Positions 1-7,329 of a DNA stretch of 64,000 nt are shown here, in pieces. How positions within the stretch are numbered: position 1 is the first letter of the stretch; the number at the start of each line of letters is the position of its first letter. The stretch spans positions 186,001 to 250,000 of the forward strand of contig JAWLAE010000003.1 in assembly GCA_041395625.1 (NCBI GenBank), in the 5' to 3' direction. Made by a program: the position numbers and the translations under genes. The notes under the pieces are model-generated. The model was not told the DNA's origin, made no database searches, and saw nothing but the letters and a program-made list of their open reading frames with translations. The stretch is from CADEED01 sp041395625. Its GTDB lineage: Bacteria > Pseudomonadota > Gammaproteobacteria > Steroidobacterales > Steroidobacteraceae.

Positions 1-2473
1 CGTACACCGGCATGTAACTATTGAGCGGCGGGCGATCCGGATCGTCGATGCGCTTCAGGTTGGTCGCGACGAACTCGAACTTGCCTGACGGTGTCTGCAG
101 GCCCTTGCCGTAGCCGGCGACGTAGTCCGACGGCAGCGGATAGGGCTCCGGCGTGTCCTTCTTGCGGCCTTCATAGAACCAGCGATTCGCGGTCGGCGCG
201 CGCGCCGCTTCCGGATCCGCCGGCACGACGTAGTAGCCCTTCTTCAGGAACTGACGCCAGGTGATGTGCTTGGCCATGTCCGACGAATCGAACACGCGCT
301 TGCACCAGTCATACTCCGAGGTGCCGCCCTCCGAGTACACCGACCCCAGGTCGAGCTTCTCGGCAATCGACAGGAAAATATCGTAGTCGGACTTCGACTC
401 GCCCAAGGGCTGGATCGCCTTGTGCTGCAGGGCGATCACGCGATGATTGTTCATCGAGTACATGTGATGCACGTAGCCCGCCCCTACGTTGTACCACTCG
501 CCGATGTCCCAACGCTCGAACACCGTGCAGGCCGGCAGGACGACATCCGCGAACGGCGTCTCGCCTTCCCACCAGACCGACTGGTTGACGACGAACTTCA
601 GGCTCTCGTGTTGGTAGGCCTTGATCCAACGGTTCGACGCTCCCTGCGATCCGAGTGACGAGCTGCCGTACTTGTAGAGCATCTCGACCCGCACGTGCCC
701 CGGCGATGGATAGCCGAACGGGAAGAACTGGCCTTGTATCGACGCCACGTCGGTGAGATAGCCCATCGCCTTGCCCTGTGTGATGGCCTCGGGGAACCAC
801 ATACGCGGGATGGACTGGCGCACGGAGCTCATGGTCACGATATGCGGCATGCGTTGGTAGTTGTTAGCAGAATTGGCGCTGTATTGCAGGTCTCCCGAGA
901 TGCTGCCCTCGCCGTAGCCCGGAAAGTAGAAATTGAAATCGAGCGGTGCGCCGAACTGCAGATTGCCGAAGTTGGAGCCCGGCCGGCCATAGCCCTGCAT
1001 GGCGCCCAGGATCGTCATCATCCGCGCCCACTGGATGCCCATCGGTCCACGACCGGCGCCGCCCAAGCCGACGCCCCAGCCGCCCGCACCCAGATAGGTC
1101 TTTTTCGTGCCCCATTCGCGTGCCAGGGCGCGCACGTCCCGCGCCGGTATACCGGTCTCTTTCTCCTGCCACTCCGGCGTCTTGGCGATGCCGTCGGACT
1201 CGCCGAGTATGTAGGCCTTCCAGTCGTCGAAACCGGTGGTGCGTTCGGCAATGAACTGCTTGTCGTACAGGCCCTCGGTGATCCACACATGGCACAGCGC
1301 CTGCGCGAACGCCGGATCGGTGCCCGGTTTCGGTGAGATCCACTTGCCGCCGAGATGCGCCGCGGTGTGGTTCATGTAGGGATCGATGTGCACCATCTTG
1401 ATCCCTAACTGCTTGGCCCACTCGCGCCGCTCGGTGCCGTCGAAACCGTAGGTCGCGTCCGGGTCACTGGACCAGAACACGATCAGCTCGGCTTCCTTGA
1501 GGCAATCCTCGACGGTGCCGTAGAACTCGGGGCAGCCGAGCCGCATGCTGTTGCCCCAGTGGTGCATCGCGCCCCAGAACCAGCCCTCCCAGCTATCCGG
1601 CGTATGCACCAGCTTGGTGACGCCAATCAGGTTCCAGAAGCGATTGAAGGCACTCAGGTAATGCCCGAGGTTGCCCCACTGATGATGCGAACCATTGGCG
1701 ACGCAGATCGCGCCGGGGCCGACCGCCTTGGCGCGCTTGATCTCTTTGACGACGATGTCGGTGGCCTCGTCCCAGCTGATGCGCACGAATTTCGACTTGC
1801 CACGATTCTGGATATTGCGCTCGCCGTCCGGGTCGAAGTCGACGCGCTTCATGGGGTAGTTGATGCGAGTCTTGGAATACACCATCGACTTCAAGCAGAT
1901 CGCGTGCGTCGCCACCGTCGTGCGGCGCAGTGGCTTGAAGGTCTTGCCGCGCGCGGTGATCTCCCATGACGCGGCGTCGTCGTCGTCGAAATCGATCGGC
2001 GTCGTGCGCAGGATCTTGCCGTCCTTGACGTAGACGAAGATCGGGCCGCTGTTGGTGCCATTCGTGTAGCGCGTGACGCCGTCGCCCATGTCGGTGCCAG
2101 ACTTCCAGGTCACCCGTTCGAGTTGCGCCAGCGTCTGCATGAACCAGACCGCGAGCTCGTCCGGGCCGTCGAGACCGATCTTGAAATTCTTGGCCGCGTC
2201 GATGCGCTCCAGCATGTCGAACGGTGGCGTCAGGAAATTCTCGGCAATCGCCTTGTTCTTGAAGTGGATCGTGATATCCGGCTTGGCATGCAGCCCCTTG
2301 CCCGAGCGAACCTTGCCGTTGTCGAGTTGGATCCAGCGCCCTTCCGGTTTGTCGCGGAGCCGGAACTGCGCAATCAGATTCCGTTCGTGCAGACGCGCGG
2401 CGTACTCCGGGTACAAGCGTGCCGCCGCCCGCATCGCCTGCGGAATGCCCCAAAGCAGCAACGATAGATTCAT
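1..2473 (-). CDS. Molybdopterin transhydroxylase-like large subunit with SCP2-like N-terminal domain (3' end outside window)
   Basis: This is a DMSO-reductase-family molybdenum enzyme whose C-terminus lies beyond the left edge. From about residue 128 it resembles the large subunit of pyrogallol-phloroglucinol transhydroxylase (Pelobacter type): VYVKDGKI, KSMVYSKTRINYPMKR, GSHHQWGN, TPDSWEGWFWG, WSSDPDATYG, IDPYMNHTA and ADVVLPACTVFERWDI are all present. As in that family there is no N-terminal CxxC iron-sulfur motif. Residues 1-125 are an extra domain with an SCP2-like pattern (GRWIQLDNGKV, KPDITIHFKNKAI, NFKIGLDGPDEL), which suggests a hydrophobic substrate or lipid-binding role. The ATG at 2471-2473 is preceded by AGGAG. 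The iron-sulfur beta subunit expected for a transhydroxylase would lie downstream, outside the window. The substrate is unknown; the family assignment is strong, the SCP2 fusion is my inference from the pattern. Confidence 0.85.
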   Translation of the reverse strand, partial: MNLSLLLWGIPQAMRAAARLYPEYAARLHERNLIAQFRLRDKPEGRWIQLDNGKVRSGKGLHAKPDITIHFKNKAIAENFLTPPFDMLERIDAAKNFKIGLDGPDELAVWFMQTLAQLERVTWKSGTDMGDGVTRYTNGTNSGPIFVYVKDGKILRTTPIDFDDDDAASWEITARGKTFKPLRRTTVATHAICLKSMVYSKTRINYPMKRVDFDPDGERNIQNRGKSKFVRISWDEATDIVVKEIKRAKAVGPGAICVANGSHHQWGNLGHYLSAFNRFWNLIGVTKLVHTPDSWEGWFWGAMHHWGNSMRLGCPEFYGTVEDCLKEAELIVFWSSDPDATYGFDGTERREWAKQLGIKMVHIDPYMNHTAAHLGGKWISPKPGTDPAFAQALCHVWITEGLYDKQFIAERTTGFDDWKAYILGESDGIAKTPEWQEKETGIPARDVRALAREWGTKKTYLGAGGWGVGLGGAGRGPMGIQWARMMTILGAMQGYGRPGSNFGNLQFGAPLDFNFYFPGYGEGSISGDLQYSANSANNYQRMPHIVTMSSVRQSIPRMWFPEAITQGKAMGYLTDVASIQGQFFPFGYPSPGHVRVEMLYKYGSSSLGSQGASNRWIKAYQHESLKFVVNQSVWWEGETPFADVVLPACTVFERWDIGEWYNVGAGYVHHMYSMNNHRVIALQHKAIQPLGESKSDYDIFLSIAEKLDLGSVYSEGGTSEYDWCKRVFDSSDMAKHITWRQFLKKGYYVVPADPEAARAPTANRWFYEGRKKDTPEPYPLPSDYVAGYGKGLQTPSGKFEFVATNLKRIDDPDRPPLNSYMPVY

Positions 2474-2593
2474 CCGATTCTCCTGATCGCGCGAGTCCCA
2501 GGACGACAGTTTGCTGCACACGTTGTCTGCAAGGAAGCATTGCGTGCCTCAACGGCCGTTGCCGCGGCGCTCGCCTTTCGCGACACTGTGAAC

Positions 2594-3334
2594 ATGATCT
2601 CCTTCGACAATGTCTCCAAGCGCTACCCCAATCGGCGCGAAGCGCTGGCCAACGTCAGCTTCTCGATTGGCGCGGGCGAAATGGTGTTTCTCACCGGGCG
2701 CTCAGGGGCCGGCAAAAGCACCGTGCTGAAGCTCATCGCCCTGCTGGAACGTCCCACCCGCGGTACAGTGATCGTAAACGGCGTCAATACTGGTGCACTA
2801 CCGTCACGAAAGATTCCGGCCTTCCGCCGCCAGATTGGCGTCGTTTTCCAGGATCACAAGCTGCTGATGGACCGGCCCGTCCATGACAACGTGGCGTTGC
2901 CGCTGATCGTGGCGGACACACCGCTGCGCGAGATCGACAAGCGCGTGCGCGCCGCGCTCGACCAGGTGGGTCTGCGCGGCAAGGAGCGCTCGTTGCCCAG
3001 CGAACTATCGGTCGGTGAACAACAGCGCGTGGGCATCGCGCGCGCGGTGATCACCAAGCCGCCGATCCTGATCGCTGACGAACCCACCGGCAATCTCGAT
3101 CCAGAACTCGCGATGGAAATCATGCGGGTCTTCAAACGCTTTCAGGAAGTAGGCGTGGCCGTGCTGGTGGCATCGCACGACACCCATCTGATCGATCAAT
3201 TCGGTCAGCGCGAGATCGTGCTCGATGACGGCACTTTGCTGTCGGCGGGAATCGCCGTCGCGGGCGAACAATTCAGCATGTCGGCCAATGCGCCGCGGCC
3301 GTCAGACTTGCCCAACATCGAGGCACGCCGTTGA
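2594..3334 (+). CDS. ftsE: Cell division ATP-binding protein FtsE
   Basis: ATPase of the FtsEX complex, which sits at the divisome on the inner membrane and couples ATP hydrolysis to activation of cell-wall amidases. The 246-aa product has Walker A GRSGAGKST (35-43), Q-loop Gln86 in VFQDHKLL, signature LSVGEQQR (138-145, Val where most ABC proteins have Gly) and Walker B ILIADEP (158-164). MISFDNVSKRYP is a typical FtsE N-terminus, so the ATG at 2594 is chosen over the in-frame upstream ATG at 2540; a GTG at 2588 is also possible. The stop overlaps the ftsX start. ftsY, which precedes ftsE in Escherichia coli, is absent here; the left neighbour is the divergent molybdenum enzyme. Confidence 0.97.
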   Translation: MISFDNVSKRYPNRREALANVSFSIGAGEMVFLTGRSGAGKSTVLKLIALLERPTRGTVIVNGVNTGALPSRKIPAFRRQIGVVFQDHKLLMDRPVHDNVALPLIVADTPLREIDKRVRAALDQVGLRGKERSLPSELSVGEQQRVGIARAVITKPPILIADEPTGNLDPELAMEIMRVFKRFQEVGVAVLVASHDTHLIDQFGQREIVLDDGTLLSAGIAVAGEQFSMSANAPRPSDLPNIEARR

Positions 3335-4257
3335 GCGGCGTCAGCACCTGGGGTGCGCGGCATGCGCAAGCGATGCTGGGGGCAGTCGGGCGACTCGCTC
3401 GGATGCCGCTGGCTACCTTTCTCACGATTACGGTGATCGGCGTGGCGCTCGCGATCCCGGTGGCGCTGGCGCTGGTCGTGCACAATGCCCGCGTCGCGAC
3501 TGGCGATTTCCGCAATGCGATCGACTTCACCGTGCACTTCAAGCTGGGCACGCCGATCGCACGGGTCGAACAACTCGCCAAACAACTCCGCGAGCGCGAC
3601 GGGATCGATACGGTGATCGTCACGCCCGCGGAGCAGGCACTGCAGGAGTTCCGCCGCGTGTCAGGCTTCGGCGAAGCGCTGGCGGCGCTCGAGGACAATC
3701 CGCTGCCGCATCACTTGCTAGTGCGGCCCAAGCCGGAGAACGCCGTACCGACTGAGGTCGAGTCGCTGCGGCGCCATCTCGCCGCGTGGCCGGAAGTCGA
3801 TATCGTGCAGCTCGATTCCGACTGGGTGCGACGTTTCAACGCGATTCTCGATGTGCTGCGCCGCGGGCTGTGGGGCGGCGTATTTGTCCTTGGTCTGGGC
3901 GTGCTGGCGGTGGTGGGCAATACGATCCGGCTGGAAATTCAGCACCGGCGGGCAGAAATCGAGGTCACAAAGCTCGTTGGCGGCTCGAATGCCTTCGTGC
4001 GCCGGCCGTTCCTCTATACCGGCACGCTGTACGGCCTGGCGGGCGCCCTGCTGGCTGCCCTCCTGATCTGGGCTGGGGTCAGTTACCTCGACCGCTCGGT
4101 CGCGGCACTGGCAGCCCAATACGGCAGCAAATTCCAGCTGGCCGGGCTCAGCTGGCGGGATTTCGGCACGTTAGCCGGTGTTGGCGCCATTTTAGGGTGG
4201 GTTGGCGCCCTGATTTCGACAGGACGCCATCTGCGCCGGATCGAGCCGAGGGCATGA
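3331..4257 (+). CDS. ftsX: Cell division permease-like protein FtsX
   Basis: Membrane partner of FtsE, 308 aa. It has the expected topology: a short cytoplasmic N-terminus, TM1 at about 28-48, a periplasmic domain of about 140 residues (the amidase-activator binding region in the family), then three C-terminal membrane segments near 185-210, 232-255 and 278-298. LEIQHRRAEIEVTKLVGGSNAFVRRPF, split by the TM region, is the conserved cytoplasmic FtsX signature region. The start is TTG at 3331 in a TTGA overlap with the ftsE stop, consistent with translational coupling; an internal ATG at 3373 would remove part of the cytoplasmic tail. Confidence 0.96.
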   Translation: MSGVSTWGARHAQAMLGAVGRLARMPLATFLTITVIGVALAIPVALALVVHNARVATGDFRNAIDFTVHFKLGTPIARVEQLAKQLRERDGIDTVIVTPAEQALQEFRRVSGFGEALAALEDNPLPHHLLVRPKPENAVPTEVESLRRHLAAWPEVDIVQLDSDWVRRFNAILDVLRRGLWGGVFVLGLGVLAVVGNTIRLEIQHRRAEIEVTKLVGGSNAFVRRPFLYTGTLYGLAGALLAALLIWAGVSYLDRSVAALAAQYGSKFQLAGLSWRDFGTLAGVGAILGWVGALISTGRHLRRIEPRA

Positions 4258-4308
4258 ATCGTCACTTCCCAGGCCTGTGACGCTGTGCATGGGGAACCGC
4301 TGCGACCT

Positions 4309-4335
4309 TTAGCACTCTAAGTTCACGACTGCTAA
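4309..4335. promoter_or_regulatory. CIRCE-like HrcA operator ahead of rpoH
   Basis: The sequence TTAGCACTC, nine bases, GACTGCTAA matches the CIRCE consensus TTAGCACTC-N9-GAGTGCTAA at 17 of 18 defined positions with the exact spacer. It ends 49 bp before the rpoH ATG, where it would cover the promoter or early leader. CIRCE is the binding site of the heat-shock repressor HrcA. No hrcA gene lies in the window, so control by HrcA is inferred from the site alone. Confidence 0.8.
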
Positions 4336-4384
4336 GATGTATTCGCGGTGGGCCCGTGTGCCCGCGCAGGAGGAGACGACCGAG

Positions 4385-5248
4385 ATGACCACGACCGCAT
4401 TGATGGCCCGCCAGGCCGAACTCGCACTGACTGGCCCGCTGGGCAGCTTCGATGCGTATGTCGACCGGGTCAGTCGCATCCCGATTCTCACCCGCGAGGA
4501 AGAGCAGGAGCTCGCGCATCGATTTCGGGACGATGGCGATCTCGAAGCTGCACGGCAGTTGGTGCTCTCGCACCTGCGGTTCGTCGTGCACATCGCGCGT
4601 GGTTACTCCGGCTACGGTCTGCCCCTCGGCGATCTGGTGCAGGAAGGCAACGTTGGTCTGATGAAGGCGGTCAAGCGCTTCGAACCCTCAGTCGGCGTGC
4701 GCATGGTGTCGTTCGCCGTGCACTGGATCCGTGCCGAGATCCATGAGTACGTGTTGCGCAACTGGCGCCTGGTGAAAGTCGCCACTACCAAAGCGCAGCG
4801 CAAGCTGTTCTTCAATCTGCGCAAGCGCAAGAAGAACCTGGCATGGCTGTCGCACGATGAAACAGCCGCGGTGGCGCGGGATCTGAACGTATCGGTCGCT
4901 GAAGTCACCGAGATGGAGAAGCGCCTGTCGGCGCGTGATCTCTCGTTCGACCCGGCCCCCGATGCGAGCGAGGAAGAGAACTACTCGCCCGGCAACTACC
5001 TGCCCGCGCTGGATGCGGATCCGGCCGAACAGGTGGAGAACGCGCAATGGGAAGACGCGACCAGCGAGCGACTCGCCTCGGCAATGAAGACGCTTGACTC
5101 GCGCAGCCGCGACATCCTGATGAGCCGCTGGAGTGGTGAGGAGAAGTCGACCTTGCACGACCTCGCGGACAAGTATCAGGTGTCGGCCGAGCGTATCCGG
5201 CAGATCGAGGCCACTGCGATCGGCAAATTGCGAGCCGTACTGGCCTGA
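4385..5248 (+). CDS. rpoH: Heat-shock sigma factor RpoH (sigma-32)
   Basis: Sigma-32, 287 aa, which directs RNA polymerase to heat-shock promoters. Region 2 (about 50-130) carries LVQEGNVGLMKAVKRF and FAVHWIRAEIHEYVLRNWRL. The RpoH box QRKLFFNLR lies at 138-146, and region 4 ends with the helix-turn-helix LADKYQVSAERIRQIEATAI. The ATG at 4385 has a strong AGGAGGAG ribosome binding site at 4368-4375; an in-frame upstream ATG (4337) lacks one. ftsE-ftsX-rpoH is the conserved gammaproteobacterial order. The gap from ftsX contains a CIRCE-like palindrome, so transcription may be under HrcA. Confidence 0.97.
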   Translation: MTTTALMARQAELALTGPLGSFDAYVDRVSRIPILTREEEQELAHRFRDDGDLEAARQLVLSHLRFVVHIARGYSGYGLPLGDLVQEGNVGLMKAVKRFEPSVGVRMVSFAVHWIRAEIHEYVLRNWRLVKVATTKAQRKLFFNLRKRKKNLAWLSHDETAAVARDLNVSVAEVTEMEKRLSARDLSFDPAPDASEEENYSPGNYLPALDADPAEQVENAQWEDATSERLASAMKTLDSRSRDILMSRWSGEEKSTLHDLADKYQVSAERIRQIEATAIGKLRAVLA

Positions 5249-5281
5249 CGACTCAGCGGAGTTGCTCCGCCGGGACCGCAA

Positions 5282-5818
5282 TCAGGCCTTGGGTGCGCCG
5301 CTGCGGCCTTCCGCAGCGGCCGTTTCGCCGTAGCCGCTCGGTCGGATCGCCACCGTGTTCTGAATCACGGTGCAGCGCACGCCATCGGTGCGGTAAAAGC
5401 CGTATTCGATGGTTGGCGTCGCACGACCAGCAGCTTCGAGATCCGCGCGAATCTGCTTCTCCTGCTCCGCCGAGACCGCAAACCGCATTTCCAGATCGGT
5501 GGTACCGCCATGCTGGAAATCGATGGTCATCGCCCGCGTCCACACTTCGTAGCCCGGGAAGATCCGTGAACACGCCAGCGCGGCGATAGGGTCGGCCAGC
5601 GCAGCTTGATAGCCGCCGAACATCACCCCGCCCGGATTGCGCGAGACGGCGTTGAGTGGCAGGCGAATACGAACGACGCGCCAGTCAGAGGCGAGCTGCA
5701 AGACCTTGATGCGCATCAACAGGAACGGTGGGTAGATCGCGAGCAGCCGCGCGTCCGACACATAGCGCTTGCGCACCAACCAGCGCATGAATCGCTGCAT
5801 GATCGTCGAGGTTGCCAT
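5282..5818 (-). CDS. DUF4442 / hotdog-fold acyl-CoA thioesterase-like protein
   Basis: A 178-aa protein of the PaaI/DUF4442 hotdog type. NPGGVMFGGYQAALADPIAA is the region corresponding to the hotdog helix of these thioesterases, and the C-terminal half has the expected strands (TRAMTIDFQHGGTTDLEMRF, with breaks). There is no signal peptide, so it is probably cytoplasmic. The substrate is unknown. It is divergent from the Mpo1-like gene 44 bp away and convergent with rpoH. Its 3' end encodes a perfect 10-bp inverted repeat (5297-5320). Confidence 0.75.
   Translation of the reverse strand: MATSTIMQRFMRWLVRKRYVSDARLLAIYPPFLLMRIKVLQLASDWRVVRIRLPLNAVSRNPGGVMFGGYQAALADPIAALACSRIFPGYEVWTRAMTIDFQHGGTTDLEMRFAVSAEQEKQIRADLEAAGRATPTIEYGFYRTDGVRCTVIQNTVAIRPSGYGETAAAEGRSGAPKA
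5297..5320. repeat. 10-bp perfect inverted repeat at the end of rpoH/thioesterase genes
   Basis: GCCGCTGCGG-CCTT-CCGCAGCGGC forms a strong hairpin between the convergent rpoH and thioesterase genes, inside the thioesterase 3' coding end. Only TTT follows on the rpoH side, so it could slow or end rpoH transcription but is not a full intrinsic terminator. Confidence 0.5.
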
Positions 5819-5862
5819 GGCTTATTGTTGCAGAGTCGCCCCGGCGAGCGTAGTTTTCCGGC

Positions 5863-6330
5863 ATGCGCACCGTGCAACAATGGCTGGACGAATACGGCGC
5901 CAGCCACCAGCACCCGACTAACAAGCGACTGCACTGGCTGTGCGTGCCGCCCATCGTCCTGACGGTGATCGGCTTCCTGTGGGCATTGCCGGTCCCTGCC
6001 GCCGCGCGCACGGCTGGATCGTGGCTCAACTGGGGCACGCTCGCCATCGTTCTCTCGGTAGCTTACTACTCGTGGCTGTCGCCTCGCCTGGCCATGGGTG
6101 CCACGGTAGCGCTGGTCGCCTTGGCGGCCATCGTGGCCTGGCTCGACCGGCTCGCCTGGCCTCTCTGGGGAATCTGCCTCGGGATATTCGTCGTGGCCTG
6201 GATCGGCCAGTTCATCGGCCACGCCATTGAAGGCAAACGGCCGTCGTTCTTCAAGGATGTCCAGTTCCTGCTGATCGGGCCACTGTGGCTCCTCTCGTTC
6301 CTCTATCGCCGCGCCGGGATCCGATACTAA
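5863..6330 (+). CDS. Mpo1-like (DUF962) membrane protein
   Basis: A 155-aa protein of the DUF962/Mpo1 family, whose yeast member is an iron-dependent dioxygenase acting in 2-hydroxy fatty-acid alpha-oxidation. The hallmark N-terminus YGASHQHPTNKRLHW is present, followed by hydrophobic segments at about 28-46, 54-70, 77-92 and 98-120 and a conserved IGQFIGHAIEGKRPSFFKD tract. The His residues of these motifs are the likely iron ligands by family knowledge. It is an inner-membrane protein by topology. The 3' end overlaps the convergent deacetylase gene by 4 bp. Confidence 0.85.
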   Translation: MRTVQQWLDEYGASHQHPTNKRLHWLCVPPIVLTVIGFLWALPVPAAARTAGSWLNWGTLAIVLSVAYYSWLSPRLAMGATVALVALAAIVAWLDRLAWPLWGICLGIFVVAWIGQFIGHAIEGKRPSFFKDVQFLLIGPLWLLSFLYRRAGIRY

Positions 6331-7235
6331 CCAGTCGAGCGTTCGACTCGCCGCGCTTCCTCGAACACGAGCGCATGCAGCTCGGCAGTACGCTGCGGCG
6401 TTGCCGCATAGCCGCCCGCCAGCGTGATCACCAGGGGCAGGCCAGCGATTCGCACCTGCTCGATGACGTAGCGCTCGCGGGCGCGGATGCCGTCATCGCT
6501 CAGCGCGAAGCGTCCGTAGCGATCGCCCGCGGCCACGTCCACGCCAGCCAGATAGAAGACAATATCGGCGCGAAACTGCCGCAGGATGGCGGGGAGATGC
6601 TGCTCGATACAGCGCAAGTACTGCTGGTCGTCCGTCCCATCAGCCAGCCCGATATCGAGTGACGAGCGCATTTTGTCACTCGGGTAATTGCGCTCACCGT
6701 GCACTGAAAACGTGTACACGCTCGGGTCGTGCTCGAAGATGGCGGCCGTGCCGTTGCCTTGATGCACGTCCAGATCGATGATCAGCGCCCGTTGCAGCAA
6801 TCGCTCACGCTGCAACACCCGGATCGAGATCGCCACGTCGTTCAGCACACAGAATCCCTCGCCTCGGTCGGCGAACGCATGATGTGTGCCGCCGGCCAGG
6901 TTGCCGCTCAAGCCAACGCGCAATGCGTTGCGAGCTGCGTTGAGCGTACCCTGGGCCGCGAGTCGCGAGCGACGCCAGAGGGCGGGTGACCAGGGCACAC
7001 CGATCCGGCGCTGCTCGACTGCGGTCAGGCCACCGTTTTGCAACTTCGCGAGATAGGCGTCGGTATGCACGCTCCGCAGCAGCTCGATCGCGATCGGCTC
7101 GGAAGCAATGAGATGGGATGCCGCTACGACCCCACGGTCGAGCAGGATCTCGCGCAGCAGCGCGTACTTGCCCATCGGGAACGGGTGCCCGTCTGGTAGC
7201 GGTACGACGTAGTCGCTGTGATGGCTGAGTTGCAT
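6327..7235 (-). CDS. Histone deacetylase / acetoin-utilisation AcuC-like hydrolase
   Basis: A 302-aa zinc hydrolase of the arginase-deacetylase superfamily. Visible motifs: GGTHHAFADRGEGFCVLND (tandem catalytic His), LIIDLDVHQGNGTAAIF (zinc-ligand Asp and His), YLAGVDVAAGDRYG and the C-terminal LAGGYA loop. Bacterial members remove acetyl or related acyl groups from proteins, polyamines or small molecules; the substrate here cannot be told. It lies convergent with the Mpo1-like gene and divergent from the ThDP enzyme, so it is probably a single-gene transcript. Confidence 0.9.
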   Translation of the reverse strand: MQLSHHSDYVVPLPDGHPFPMGKYALLREILLDRGVVAASHLIASEPIAIELLRSVHTDAYLAKLQNGGLTAVEQRRIGVPWSPALWRRSRLAAQGTLNAARNALRVGLSGNLAGGTHHAFADRGEGFCVLNDVAISIRVLQRERLLQRALIIDLDVHQGNGTAAIFEHDPSVYTFSVHGERNYPSDKMRSSLDIGLADGTDDQQYLRCIEQHLPAILRQFRADIVFYLAGVDVAAGDRYGRFALSDDGIRARERYVIEQVRIAGLPLVITLAGGYAATPQRTAELHALVFEEARRVERSTG

Positions 7236-7329
7236 TCAGGCGCTGTTTGATGACTACTACGAACCTAATGACGCTACTCGACTGATCGCAAGTCTGCACG
7301 GTTTCGAGCTGGCGCCGGGGGTAAACAGC

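Noticed and set aside
5297..5320. Intrinsic terminator for rpoH
   Set aside because: The stem is strong but only three T follow, so I list it as an inverted repeat only.
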